A DNA stretch of 64,000 bases from Arenicola marina (taxonomy: Eukaryota > Annelida > Polychaeta > Arenicolidae): positions 11,712,254 to 11,776,253 of the forward strand of contig OZ025260.1 of the NCBI GenBank assembly GCA_964019135.1. Reading direction: 5' to 3'. The notes beneath the pieces were generated by a model, which saw nothing but the letters and a program-made list of their open reading frames with translations, was not told the origin of the DNA and did no database searches. Below, in pieces: positions 22,329 through 33,019 of the stretch. Position 1 is the first letter of the stretch. Each line of letters opens with the position of its first letter. A program made the translations under genes and the position numbers.

Positions 22329-23608
22329 ATATGCTGATAATCTCTTTATCGCCCTGTCTTTCTATAATATTAATATATAAAACACAACATTTGAATGGAA
22401 CAAGTTTGACAAATTCCGCATTGAATAGTAAATACTGATAATGATAGCAGTTATCCTCCTCCCCAAATTATTACATAACATAATTGTAGGGGTTGTCAGC
22501 TGACCACAAATTGAATGTGATCTGAAAGATATGTTGAACGAGTACATGGCATTTATACATTGTTACAAATTTGAGAACCATTTTGAAATCCGAAACATGT
22601 ACGACTCTCGGGATATGGTTTTGAGATCTGCTTGTGATTGTGATAGCGCTACTCCTCTGATGTTTAGCTTTCCCTTTTTGTCGCAGACAAATACATTTGC
22701 TTACCAAAAGTTCAATATATATATATAATTATGTATGATAACAATAATAATAATGATAATAAGCTGAAATCGATATAATCCATCAATTACGCAAGTTACG
22801 CAAAACACCGGGCAAGCTTTGACATTGTTTCTTGTTTATTTTTTCCTTGACGTGATGTATACAGGTTTGTGCAGTTGGTTTGAATAAATGATATTTGTTT
22901 GACAATAATGTTCTTATTGCAAAAAGACACTGATCGCCGTTGATGTCATGTATAATCCATGTGTGCACAAAACTGGCCCCAGATAGATCCAGATGATAGA
23001 TAATTGAATCAGTCTAGTCTGAGGTTGCTCAATATTTCTGGGAAGGAACCCCAATGCTTTGGAATAGACACGCGCCACTTTTTTCAGATCAACCATAGCT
23101 TTAACTAAGCCTTCACCTGGATTATGATAACGACTCAACATGAAAACGACTCGGCGAGAAATGTCAAATATACATATCATGCACCAGATCTTGTATCACG
23201 CCCCTAGAAACACGTGGGAGGCTATTATTGACCCAATGACAACCCGCACCAGGGGTCATCCTCAGCAGTCTCAGTTCTAAACGATGCTGGAGAAATAAGC
23301 GGCGCAGAGGGCAGATAACAAACGGCCTGGACATAAGGGTATAGTGCCTGGCCTGGGTATAAGTACCGCTGTCTCATGGAATATCACAGGATATCTCGTG
23401 AGTGTCTTGACAACCGTGACCCTTCGCCCGAAAAGATAACTTGTGCTTATCATATATTATTAAATATTTAAAAAAAATCACCTTCTGGTAGTCTCTATCC
23501 ATGGTTTAAATCAATCATGTTACTCAGGTCTTGACTGAATTTTATTCCTAACAGTTGAAAGTGCCTTACCTAAGCTAAGGGTAGGTTGGTACATATAGGC
23601 TACCTGTG
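22329..23608. other. 3' flank of gene D, no further gene seen
   Basis: The first AATAAA after the stop is at about 22883-22888 and could be the polyadenylation signal. The sequence is AT-rich with ATA/AAT runs near 22720-22760. A GC-richer patch at 23190-23400 has no recognisable protein. Short open frames here carry no domain. Confidence 0.35.
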
Positions 23609-25370
23609 CTACGGCAGTATTTGTAGTACCATTAAAACATTTCTTAGGGATAATTCGTTTCTGTCTAATAGAATAAAATCATCAGCATATTGCCACATTT
23701 TATTTTGTTTCCCTTCAATCTCAATAGTTTGATTGTGTTTTCTTTTGTTATTTCCTCGATTCAGTACATACCATGAATAAATATGGTGGGAGTGGGCCCC
23801 CTTCACTGCATGCGTCCGCTACCGAAGAGAAACAAATTCCAGCGATAAAAAGTATTTTGCTCATTGTAGCCGAGTGTCTGATGGACATCAAAAGCGAGCT
23901 GCGATCGATAGGCAAGACCCATTATGAGCTACGTGCACACCTAAGCTCTATAGAAGACCAGGGGAAACCGTCAAAGCGAAACTTGATGTATGTACAATAG
24001 CAATCGAGGTGCTTAAAGAGCGACAAAATTAACTCACGATGAAACAAACTTATGTGAAATAGCGTATAACACAATTAGCGGCTATTACGGAGAGAAATAA
24101 TGAAAACACTGGAGAATTATACCAATGACAATAAAGAGATATCGCGGAGGAATAACAATTTTCCACGGCCTATTCGGAATAACAATTTTCCACGGTCTGC
24201 CGGAACAGGAATCTGAAGATTGAAGCAAAACTAAAATTAAGGTCGTAATTTTTCGAAACAAATTCATTGGCCATAAACAGCCAAGAGAAAAAGATGCAGA
24301 TCGAGAGAGCCCATAGGACAAGCAGATCACAGTAAGGCAAAACCGGGCCAGCCATCGTTCGTTTCCTCAGATTGAACGTCAAATTTCCGGGAAAAGGCCT
24401 GTCCTCTTCCAAAAAAATCAACGCTCAAAATATCAGAGGACTCGCCGAGCCCGCCATCAGCACCAACTCCTCTACTGGAGGCTGGAAGAAGCGCGTAGCG
24501 GTCATAGAGAAAGAGCGAGGTAGGTTAGACAGAGAAGATAGACTTTGTAAATATTGTATTCTATCAGGGACGCACATCATTGAAGACCAATATGATGCTA
24601 TAATGATATTTCCATTATTATATATTATTATATATATATATATACATTATTATATGTCCTTTTATTTGACGCATGTTGTATTCAGTTGTATTTACTCGTG
24701 GCTCCGTTGCATCTATAGTACAATAAACCCACTACAAGAAAACATTGCGAGAAAAAAATCATTATTAATAGCGTAGCTTAAATAAGCCTTATGTAAATTA
24801 TTAAACCACTTTCTAGTAGCATACCGTCCCAACACTTGTGATATGTATTTCCAGCTCAGTGTCTCAAAAGCTGTTCCAAAATCTATATTAACATCAAGCC
24901 GTTCTGTCCTTTTCAATCAGATAGTGCATAACATCATAGACCAATCTTGTGTTTTTTCCAATATATTGGTCTAATAAAATGCCATTCTGGTCCGAACGTC
25001 TAGTATCGAGTATTAGTCTTTTTTATTCTCTGAGATAAAGCCTCTGATAAAACCTTACAGTCTGCATTTAGTGAAGGAATTGAAGTTTTAATAAACTCCC
25101 TTGGCTTATATATTATAATATTACCCTCACATAATTCTCTTTGCGTCACATCGAGCATCTTAACACGCTCAACATTTAGAAATTAAATTGCATAATTATC
25201 TGCACCCAAATTATCATGGTTTGCATACAACGCTCAATAATAACAGAATTGTTCAGGTAATATACCTTGTAGCTCCACCACTTCTTTACGGTCAACCATT
25301 AATCTATATATAATCTTGTTGACATAGTTCGGTTTTTTCCAGGTTGCAAAAGTATTTACTTGGTATTTAT
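23609..25370 (-). mobile_element. L1/Tx1-like LINE reverse transcriptase remnant, interrupted
   Basis: The minus strand shows RT pieces in order: the linker (about 25230-25370, ELQGILPEQF), early RT blocks (about 24950-25110, LNADCKVLSEALSQRIKK then a DQNGILLDQYIGKNTRL motif), the catalytic Asp block (24716-24910, VNIDFGTAFETLSWKYI) and, after a break, the YADD block (23609-23740, WQYADDFILLDRNELSLRN). These motifs fit L1/Tx1-type LINEs. In-frame stops and frame changes show it is dead. About 0.95 kb of unrelated DNA (roughly 23770-24715) separates the last two parts; it contains a plus-strand frame at 23773-24000 with a possible coiled coil and an (AT)n run near 24620. Confidence 0.7.
24132..24202. 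repeat. short tandem duplication in the insert
   Basis: The segment GGAATAACAATTTTCCACGG occurs twice in tandem (about 24151-24170 and 24177-24196), followed by CCT and TCT variants. It is a simple local duplication. Confidence 0.8.
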
Positions 25371-25563
25371 ATGTGCAGAACTTCAGTGGATAGTTGTGCA
25401 GCCAACGACAGCTTTAGCCGATCTTCTCTGTGAGGCGAGTGAAGGCAAACAACCGGAAGGTAGGCGGCAAGTACAGGCCGTTGATGCTACGCATTGACGT
25501 AGAGCATCAGTATGCCTGTCTCGTGGGGTCTCGTTAAAATCCCGTAGTGACTGTACAGCCCTA
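25371..25563 (-). repeat. dispersed repeat R, copy 1
   Basis: Its reverse complement matches 50957-51153 and 53557-53725: TAGGG-TGTACAGTCAC, GACGTAGAG/GCATAGG-type words, CAATGC-TAGCATCAAC-GCCTGTACGTGCTGCCTACCTTC (shared in parts) and GTTTGCCTTCACTC. The copy lies at the 5' edge of the L1-like remnant. No coding sequence is evident. Confidence 0.75.
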
Positions 25564-25869
25564 TATCTGACGTTTTCATCATTACGTGGATATCGGCCGA
25601 TGTTTAAAAGAAGTCTAGCCGTCTGAGCTTTTCGCTGCTGGTTTTCAAGACGACCTTTTACGAAAACTGGTATATTAAGGGCGTTAAGGGGGTGAAGAAT
25701 TTAATAGGTGAAGATAATCATTTACTTTCAGAGCAAGAGCTGAAAGATAAACATGGTGTGTGTTTTAACTTCTTAGAATATTACTGGCTACGTTCAGCCA
25801 TTCCGCACAGCTGAAAGTTAAAGATCACATATGTTCAAGCTCAACGCCCTCACAGTTAGGAGCGCGAGA

Positions 25870-26459
25870 TGCTATACCTATAGACAAATGTATTGGAAAT
25901 TCTTCCAAGGCCATCATCTATTGTACAACGCATCAAGTGGTTAGAAGTGTTCGGCATTTCAGAAGATGAATGGTCTCAATATTGTCTGTTACCTTTCAGC
26001 AACTCCCTTGAAACAAAATTGCAATCCTTCCTATTATATGTTCCATATCGGTTCGTACCATATAAAAGTAGGTTGTTTAAAATGGGACTGGTTGATAACG
26101 ACATTTGCGAGTACTGCGATAGAATTGATACGATCATCCACAGGTTTATATCATGCCCCGGGGTAAGAACATTCTGAGACGACTTTTTATCTGGGTGGAA
26201 ATATAATGTCGCTGAAGACGTCCATCTACATGAATTGCAACTATTATTAGGAGATATCGCGGCTTATTACACGCTCAATAGCTGTTTACTTGTGGCTCGA
26301 AACTTTATTCATCAACAGAAGTGTAAGGCGGCACCTTTCAGCTTTCATATTTTTAAGGTCGCCTTAAGGTACCATATTATGTTGGAAAAACACATTCTTT
26401 TAGCAAAGCAGCAACTAGACAAGTATGAAAAAAGGTGGAGACGCAATATTCTAATGTAA
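25870..26459 (+). mobile_element. LINE C-terminal coding relic
   Basis: The plus strand encodes a non-LTR RT C-terminal region: RFVPYKSRLFKMGLVDND followed by a zinc-knuckle CEYCDRIDTIIHRFISCPG, then, after an in-frame TGA at 26176-26178, LLLGDIAAYYTLNSCLLVAR and a Lys/Arg-rich end before a TAA at 26457. The Cys-x2-Cys...His...Cys pattern is typical of RT C-termini. The single stop and missing upstream RT show it is a 5'-truncated dead copy, unrelated to the minus-strand remnant to its left. Confidence 0.7.
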
Positions 26460-26550
26460 TCAAATATTTTGCTATGATCAGCAAGAAACCCTGTATGTAT
26501 ACGCTCACAAGCGCTTCATCTGATATTTACGAATAACATAATTTAAAAAA

Positions 26551-27021
26551 AGGTCACCATCAACGCAAATTCGCCGCAAAGAGCGGCCGTCATTCCGCAT
26601 CGGCTGCATACGTCTGTCGTGGTCACGTGTCCGCCGCGCATCGCTGGGCCACAGCGCCCGATAAGCAGACGGCGAGGGGTCAGTGGTGGTCGGGGCTGAC
26701 GGTGCCTGTGGAGGTGACGGCCCCGCGCGGGAAGCGAGTCAAGCTGGGCACGTGCGTCCCCATCGTCTACAACCAATTGAACCCGAAGCTGCTGGTCGAG
26801 TGTTTGGAGCTGCAGCGGATTTTCGGGGTGGGCAAGGTCTTCATTATGAACGACGGAATCGATTCGGAGTCGTGGCACGTGCTTCGCTACTATATAGACC
26901 AGGGCTAGGGAGATCATTGTCCCGCGACGACATGACCATGAACCACTACTGCATCGCCACGCTGGAGGGTGACACCATGGAAACCACGTGGGACGTCTCC
27001 AGAGACGTCGCGTTCGACTGT
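26551..27021 (+). pseudogene. GT92 pseudogene fragment (F)
   Basis: From 26551 (GGTCACCATCAACG) the sequence follows the GT92 catalytic region of gene D (from about 21331). It keeps the KLGTCVPIVYNQLNPKLLVE and VGKVFIMNDGIDSESWHVL blocks, then reaches a stop at about 26908. It then jumps to the segment just after the DTDE motif (GAGATCATTGTCCCGCG) and jumps again to the HYCIATLEGDTMETTWDV block before ending at about 27021. The metal-binding IDTD residues, the stem, the anchor and the C-terminus are missing. It is a decayed, internally deleted host-gene copy. Confidence 0.85.
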
Positions 27022-27457
27022 AATAGTAATTCAGCAGTGTCTCAGCGAAGTGTTAAATGTTAAATTAGTCAAGCATTACCATGTCAGTGATAAACATCAT
27101 CCACCTAATTTTGTTAGTTATAATCGGTCTCATGTTGCGTATTAACCACAAGAATGTATCCTGACACCATTTAGTTTCAGTACTGAAGACATTATTTTAA
27201 ACCAGTATTTCTTTATGGATTTAATTAAAAGTGGTCGGCATTTGAATCGTAACAATGGAGAACTCGAGAAAAGGTTCTTTTGAGCTTTCGCCTGGTGGCG
27301 CCATTGTGCTAGCCGACCCACCAGTGTTTCTCTGACATACTGCCTGCGCAAGGGATAAAGGTTTCATTCGTGTTTACAACATCTACCATTCAGCGCTTGT
27401 TCCAAATCTAAATTAACATTTAAAATTATTACAATTTGTTTCTATAAGTTTCACTAA

Positions 27458-27492
27458 GTCGTGCGCACAACATAGTATAACGTGCGCACGAC
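27458..27492. repeat. perfect 11-bp inverted repeat with 13-nt loop
   Basis: GTCGTGCGCAC (27458-27468) and GTGCGCACGAC (27482-27492) are exact reverse complements separated by AACATAGTATAAC. It could fold as a hairpin or be a palindromic binding site. No neighbouring gene gives it a role. Confidence 0.85.
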
Positions 27493-27952
27493 GTGGCACC
27501 CTTGGCAGATTTAATGTGAGGGGGAGAGCGGGGTCACACCGAATAACCTATACGAACGCTGTTGGAAGTTATAAAAACAAAAAACCGGTCTTAACCCGGT
27601 GGAGGGGGAGGGAGTCACGACATTACTATAGTGCTGCGGGTGTGCCACCCGTGCTATAGGCGGCAAATATAGAGAACTAGAGCAAATTCGTAGAAGTACA
27701 CATCGAGAGAAATTGTAGATTTTTTGCGTTATGTGATTGAAAGATAAATAGCAAAAAAGGGATCATTTCGAGGGCACAGACCGCAGATAGCTCCCTCATA
27801 TAGCTCAAACAAACGACCGGAGATGGGCGAGGGGGGGGGGGGGCTGACACGTTCCATCCGCATTCCAACGAACCTGAAACATCACTATAGCCACTAATAC
27901 TATATATTTTGCCTTGCGTTAAATAATTCATGTATTCAATACATGACGGAGG

Positions 27953-28037
27953 TTTGTATCAAATAATTGATGAACGCTTGTATTAAATAATTGATGGACG
28001 CTTGTATTAAATAATTGATGGACGTTTGTATTAAGGA
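27953..28037. repeat. 24-bp tandem repeat, about 3.5 copies
   Basis: The unit CTTGTATTAAATAATTGATG plus GACG repeats head to tail (starts at 27977 and 28001, with variant copies on each side). Confidence 0.85.
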
Positions 28038-28534
28038 ATAAATAACTAAGGAAGGTCCTTGGATAAAAAGACTGGGCATAGACAATAACAAGAAACAAAC
28101 AAATGTGTCAGTATTTTAGTAATATAAACCCAAACTACTCTTTCCCCGCCTCTGCCACAACGCGCTGAAATACATAGACGGCTGAAGGTTAACCTAACAA
28201 AAGCATATTATTTACGAGTGAAAGGATATGAGCAGCGTGTCCCCACCCCACTCCGCACATATTATCGGTTCCGCCGCCTATACAGTAAGCCCCGCCACGG
28301 AATCGGCTACAATTTTCAACGTTTTTGTTGATATGGCGTCAGTGCTGTGGAATAATTGCCGTCTTGGAAACTATGGCACGCCAAAGCATGGCAAAAAACA
28401 TGTACCTGCCACAAACAGAATTTCGCTTCGGTTTCCAAGATTACTTTACCACTTTCACCGTAGTATCGCGCTAACGTTGATTTATACTTTCTTGTTGCAA
28501 AGTATTGCTGAAATGTAGAAACTGACTTGGCCTA

Positions 28535-28735
28535 GCATGCATGGCAACCTCAGCGATGGACCGGCGTGAATGGCAACCTCAGCGATGGCCCGGCATGAGT
28601 GGCACCTCAGCGATGGCCCGGCATGAATGGCAACCTAAGCGATGGCCCAGCATGAATGGCAACCTCAGCGATGGCCCAGCATGAATGACCACCTCAGCGA
28701 TGGCCCGGCATGCATGACCACCTCAGGCATGGCGT
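28535..28735. repeat. 29-bp tandem repeat, about 7 copies
   Basis: The unit ATGGCAACCTCAGCGATGGC plus CCAGCATGA recurs with starts such as 28626 and 28655. Late copies change GGCAACC to ACCACC. No protein function is inferred. Confidence 0.9.
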
Positions 28736-28808
28736 GGTTATAGTCCACAGGTGTTATGGCAACCGCGCCGCTGAACGCCAAAGCGCCGTAGTGTAGTCCT
28801 TGTAACGC

Positions 28809-28966
28809 CTGGGCTGCGTACCGTAGCACGATCGATCGCGATCGCACTCCTTACGGTACGACAAATAAGGAATTGAACTTAGCGGATTGGTCAAGGACGC
28901 GTGCAATTTTGAAGCGGAGGTGGGGTAAATGTTTGCGGCGGTCGATCGTGCTCCGGTACGCAGCCC
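28809..28966. repeat. inverted repeat, about 28-bp arms
   Basis: GGGCTGCGTACCG-AGCACGATCGA (about 28809-28833) recurs inverted as TCGATCGTGCT-CGGTACGCAGCCC (about 28945-28969), leaving a loop of about 110 bp. The left arm ends in a GATCGATCGCGATCGC palindrome. It resembles a small foldback element, but no target duplication is visible. Confidence 0.7.
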
Positions 28967-29144
28967 TGGTGTCCAATCTCGACCTGTCCCCAAGGTCTGG
29001 TCACTTCGGGGCTGATGCCGTAGTTATATCGGCCTTCTGCCACTCCCAAGGGTGGTCACGATTGACAGGGCCGAGCAGAGCAATAAGAAATGACACTCCA
29101 AGAAGGGTCCCAGCGGCTAACTCTTCCAGCCAACTCTTCTGTCA

Positions 29145-29396
29145 ATGCATTCTGAGCAAAGGCAACATTGGATCGTCACTGCCCATTACGAAGGCACCTT
29201 ACTTTACTTCGACAGTTTTTACTACCGTCACATATCCGCTGATGCCACGCAGCAAATGAAAGTCGCAGCGTGTTGGCCAGAGACCCGCCTCCACGCCGGA
29301 TGGGCCAGTTTGGGCAGGCAGTTTTTCAGGCAGGCGGGCACTCAGCTGTTGTTTACCCGACCCCCAAAAGACTTGTTGGCCACGATCTCTAAATGA
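29145..29396 (+). CDS. possible Ulp1/C48-like protease fragment, uncertain
   Basis: The frame encodes QHWIVTAHYEGTLLYFDSFY. His-Trp followed about 16 residues later by Tyr/Phe-Asp-Ser resembles the catalytic His and Asp blocks of C48 cysteine proteases, which also occur in some transposons. The glutamine and cysteine blocks that should follow are not clear, and the frame is only 83 residues. It is at best a fragment; chance similarity is possible. Confidence 0.2.
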   Translation: MHSEQRQHWIVTAHYEGTLLYFDSFYYRHISADATQQMKVAACWPETRLHAGWASLGRQFFRQAGTQLLFTRPPKDLLATISK

Positions 29397-29526
29397 ATAA
29401 ATCAGGGCGTAGGCCCTAGATGGAGTTCACCTGCTCCCTGCTACAAAGAAGCTAGAAAAGGCAAGGCTGGTGCACGGGCTAAACTTGCTCGCATGCGCAG
29501 TACGATCTTGAACCAAAATCTGCGCT

Positions 29527-29600
29527 GGGTGGCTGCGCAATCGGTCTCGTGGTAGCGCACTGCCTGCCGCTCGGGTTCGCGTACTTCCTGGGCTTTGGAA
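29527..29600 (+). repeat. tRNA-like sequence, probable SINE head
   Basis: A box A-like part (CGGTCTCGTGGTAGCGCACTG, about 29542-29562) and a box B-like part (GGGTTCGCGTACTTCC, about 29573-29588) are spaced as in tRNA-derived SINEs. The acceptor stem does not pair well, so an active tRNA is unlikely. Confidence 0.35.
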
Positions 29601-29630
29601 TGCTTTTTACGAGGATTATTTTAAGTCCTT

Positions 29631-29852
29631 ACTTTCAACTAACTACTAACCGCGAATACCTATAAGTCCCTGATTTCAGCCAACTTTCAACTAACTACTA
29701 ACCGCGAATACCTATAAGTCCCTGATTTCAGCCAACTTTCAACTAACTACTAACCGCGAATACCTATAAGTCCCTGATTTCAGCCAACTTTCAACTAACT
29801 ACTAACCGCGAATACCTATAAGTCCCTGATTTCAGCCAACTTTCAACTATTA
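29631..29852. repeat. 52-bp tandem repeat, 4.2 copies
   Basis: Units beginning ACTTTCAACTAACTACTAAC start at 29631, 29683, 29735 and 29787, with a partial copy at 29839. Copies are almost identical, which suggests a recent expansion. Confidence 0.97.
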
Positions 29853-30542
29853 GTTTTATGAAACCTGTCAGAACAGCAGAACTTACCTAGTTTAATAACT
29901 TAATGGCAAAATAAACATTGAAAGACGATTGTACCTTTTAAACTTATATAAGCTTGTAAGCCTTATATGTTTAACAAGTAACAAATCAAACGTGTCACGT
30001 TCACAGGCATCATATACGGACGCCTGATGAACTGTCATATAATTCAGATGAATGCATCCCAAACATGTGGCACACGTTTAACGTTAATGTTAACGGGGTT
30101 AGCGAACAGTTAATGACACTTATTTTATGTTTTGGACATCAATATATATCGTATACGAGATCAAAGTTACTCAGTAATGACTTCGCATTGCAGCCATTTT
30201 GTATTGATCCAAAGCACAGGGAGGGGTATAAGTTGCATCATCAAGTGGTCATATATTACAGGTAGAACTCACTGTACTGCTTCATAATAAAACTAATTAG
30301 TATACCACTAACAAAGGATACATGATCGATTAAATTGTCTTTTCTTGTCGAGCAAAGATCTAAGCGAATGGAATTTGCTTTTATCGAAGCCCATCTTGTT
30401 TAACTTTTATTTAACAGCGACGATAAAGGAAATAATTATCGATATTAATATATCGAGTATCGTCCAAGCTTGTTCAACTCATTGTATTATATTATATAAG
30501 TATATATTTTTTGAAAGATAGGTGATGCATATCATTCAGTAA

Positions 30543-30622
30543 AGTATCAGTATATTCAATAGAGTATCAGTATATTCAATAGAGTATCAGTATATTCAAT
30601 AGAGTATCAGTATATTCAATAT
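30543..30622. repeat. 20-bp tandem repeat at the 3' end of GT92 copy C1
   Basis: Four copies of AGTATCAGTATATTCAATAG lie next to the pseudogene end. A single copy of the related word CAGTATCAGTATATTCAGTA spans the stop codon region of genes A and B (about 44170-44190), so the array is an expansion of that gene end. Confidence 0.85.
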
Positions 30623-32330
30623 GCTAAATGAAGTTCATCAAGCGTCTTTTTTACATTCTCCAGTAGTTCTTCGGCGTATTTGAGCATGATGTCCTCCTGG
30701 AAGAGTTCCTTGAATTTGTATCGCATTCCGTGCCTTATGGCACGTCGGTAGTGACAGTCGAGCCCGACGTCTCTGGGGAGGTCCCGCGTGGATGCATCGG
30801 GTCCAAGATAGACTTGACATGATAGCTGTTCTTACTCGGGTATTCCGCCCGGCGTCGGTAGCGCATGTTGGTGGAGAAGGCCGGGTAGTTCTCGTCCGGT
30901 ACGGCTCCGTACTCGTGCTGCAGGATGAACTCGTTGTGCAGGAACCTGTGGTTGATGACCGGTTGACTGCCGCGGGCCTGCTCCTCCCGGGCGGAGGTGT
31001 CGAGAAGCTCCACTAGGGTGCGCTCGATTCGCGGGATAATGATCACGTCTGCGGCGACGACCATTAGTCTGTCGTAGATATAGGGTTGAGTACATGCAGT
31101 GGGTGACGGCCAGGGAGCTGCGGGTGTGACGGTCTTTGTAGGTGTCCTTCAGTTCGATGAAGTTGGAACGTTGGACAGATAGGTATCCCTGGTCTATATA
31201 GTGACGAAGCACGTGCCACGACTCCGAATCGATGCCGTCGTTCGTCATGAAGACCTTGCCCACCCCGAGGATCCGCTGCAGCTCGAACCACTGGAACCAC
31301 TCGACCAGCAGCTTCGGGTCCAATTGGTTGTAGACGATGGGGACGCACGTGCCCAGCTTGACTCGCTTCCCGCGCGGGGCCATCACCTCCACAGGCACCG
31401 TCCGCCATGCCCGCCACTGACCCACCGCCGTCTGCTTATCGGCGCTGTGACCCAACGCCACTCGCCAGAGACGAGAGGTGACCGTGACTGACATGTGCAC
31501 TCGGTCCGGAGTGAGGGCCACTCTTTGGGGAGAATTCTCATTGATAATGACCGGCCGGGAGATCACGAGGTGACGTTGTTCCCTATTATCGCCCATGCAA
31601 TAGACATAGCAAAATATCGACCTCGTCGTTTCATCTAAGGTTGTGTTGTGTCCGATGACAGAGACGATCCGGATGAGAGGTTGTGGGAGGGGCGGCCGCT
31701 GGTCCCAGAAGGCGCTGAACATGTACAGTCCGATCGGTACCTGCCACAGTCACGAAGGTCCCGTTGTCCAGCGATCGGTGGTCGCTGAGGCCTTGGGGAA
31801 TCGTCGACAGCAGCGGGTACTCCATGGGCACCCCGGATCCATCCTCCCGGAGCTCCACCGGTTCGGCCGAGGTGTTAACGAGGATTGGCTTGGCCGCGTT
31901 CGGGGATACACCCTTAGGGATCTTCTCAGAAGTTTGCCGATTCTCGCTACAGTGGTGGTCGCGGCGGTCGAGGTCTCCTTTGCACTAGGTTCTGGGATAG
32001 CGGTCTCCTCACCCGCCGCTGTCCTTTCCTGGCCGGAACCTCCCCCATACGCCGCTCCCCACTCCTGGCCGGGACCTCCCCCGCGTGCCGCTCCTTGATT
32101 CGATACCTCGCTATTCTCTGGAGACGACGGTTGGCCATCCAAATCCAGAGACACCTCTCCGCTCGCCTGAGTCAGCCTCGCCATCGGAGGCCGATTTATC
32201 GGACCCCTTTGACCCTCAATGAGAAGCGCCCTCTGGCGGAAGTACACCGGGGTGGCGATGACCAAGATGGCGAGAATGGCCGCCGCACATTTAGCAGTTC
32301 TCTAGAGAGAGAAACACGGACATAACAAAA
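30623..32330 (-). pseudogene. GT92 pseudogene C1
   Basis: The minus strand matches GT92 from the anchor (about 32230-32300) to near the C-terminus (about 30640). Long parts remain open: 31750-32265 (anchor and stem), 30832-31722 (catalytic start, KLGTCVPIVYNQLDPKLLVE and VGKVFMTNDGID) and 30735-31064 (ERTLVELLDTSAREEQARG onward). The frame shifts at about 31930 and about 31070, and around the second shift the IDTDE motif is damaged (VVAADVIII). A duplicated WFQWFELQ stretch and a deletion removing the CVAARNHFC block are also visible. The splice acceptor before the anchor is mutated (CTCTCTAGAG instead of TTTCGCCAG). This copy is dead. Confidence 0.88.
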
Positions 32331-32594
32331 ATATTGCAAATGCAAATTAAACTGTCCGTCCTCTTCAAGAGTTCCAAATATCCATCTTTTAAACCCCTTA
32401 CCATTTTTGTGCCACTTCAAAATCATGGATTTCAACATTGTAATACCTGATGAGCGCAAAAAAGAGACATATCAGGTCCTGTCACTGAAATGTTTTGCCT
32501 CCAAATTAAGATCTTCTCAGAATTCCTAAAAATGTGCACCAAGCGGTGGAGCACACTCACATCTGCGACATAGTAGACTTATCTTTTAACTTGC

Positions 32595-33003
32595 GCCCCG
32601 CCTACCGCTCTCCACTCCTGATTGAAGCCTCCCCCGCGCGCTGCTGGAGACGACGGTTGGCCATCCGAACCAGAGACACCTCTCCGCTCTCCTGAGTCTC
32701 CTAGCCATCGGAGGCGGATTTATCGGACCGCCCCGACTCTCAATGAGAAGCGCCCTCTGGCGGAGGTACACCGGGGTAGCGATGACTAAGATGGCGAGAA
32801 TGGCCGCCACACATTGAGCAGTTTTCTGGCGAATGAAAAACAGACATAACAAAAATATTGTAAATGCCAATTAAACTGTCTGCCCTCTTCCACACTTCCA
32901 AAATGACATCATTTAAAATCGATTCCGTTTTGTGCCCCTTCAACATCATGGACTGTAACATTGTAAGGCACCAGGTCCACAAAGCCGTAGAATACGCTCA
33001 CAT
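32595..33003 (-). pseudogene. GT92 5'-end fragment C2
   Basis: A second GT92 5' end lies directly upstream of C1. It has the intron end, the acceptor and exon-2 start at 32825 (KTAQCVAAILAILVIATPVYLRQRALL) and part of the stem, then stops near 32595. No catalytic part follows. Its flank to the right resembles genes A and B, so C2 probably represents the original partner of exon-1 relic 35425-35459, while C1 is a separate copy fused behind it. Confidence 0.8.
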
Positions 33004-33019
33004 GCTCACACACTTACGA

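Larger units (their letters stand above)
27022..28534. other. intergenic, no gene supported
   Basis: AT-rich sequence with a G run at 27831-27843. A 96-residue plus-strand frame at 28228-28518 has no recognisable domain. The perfect inverted repeat at 27458-27492 and the 24-bp tandem repeat at 27953-28037 are listed separately. Confidence 0.35.
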
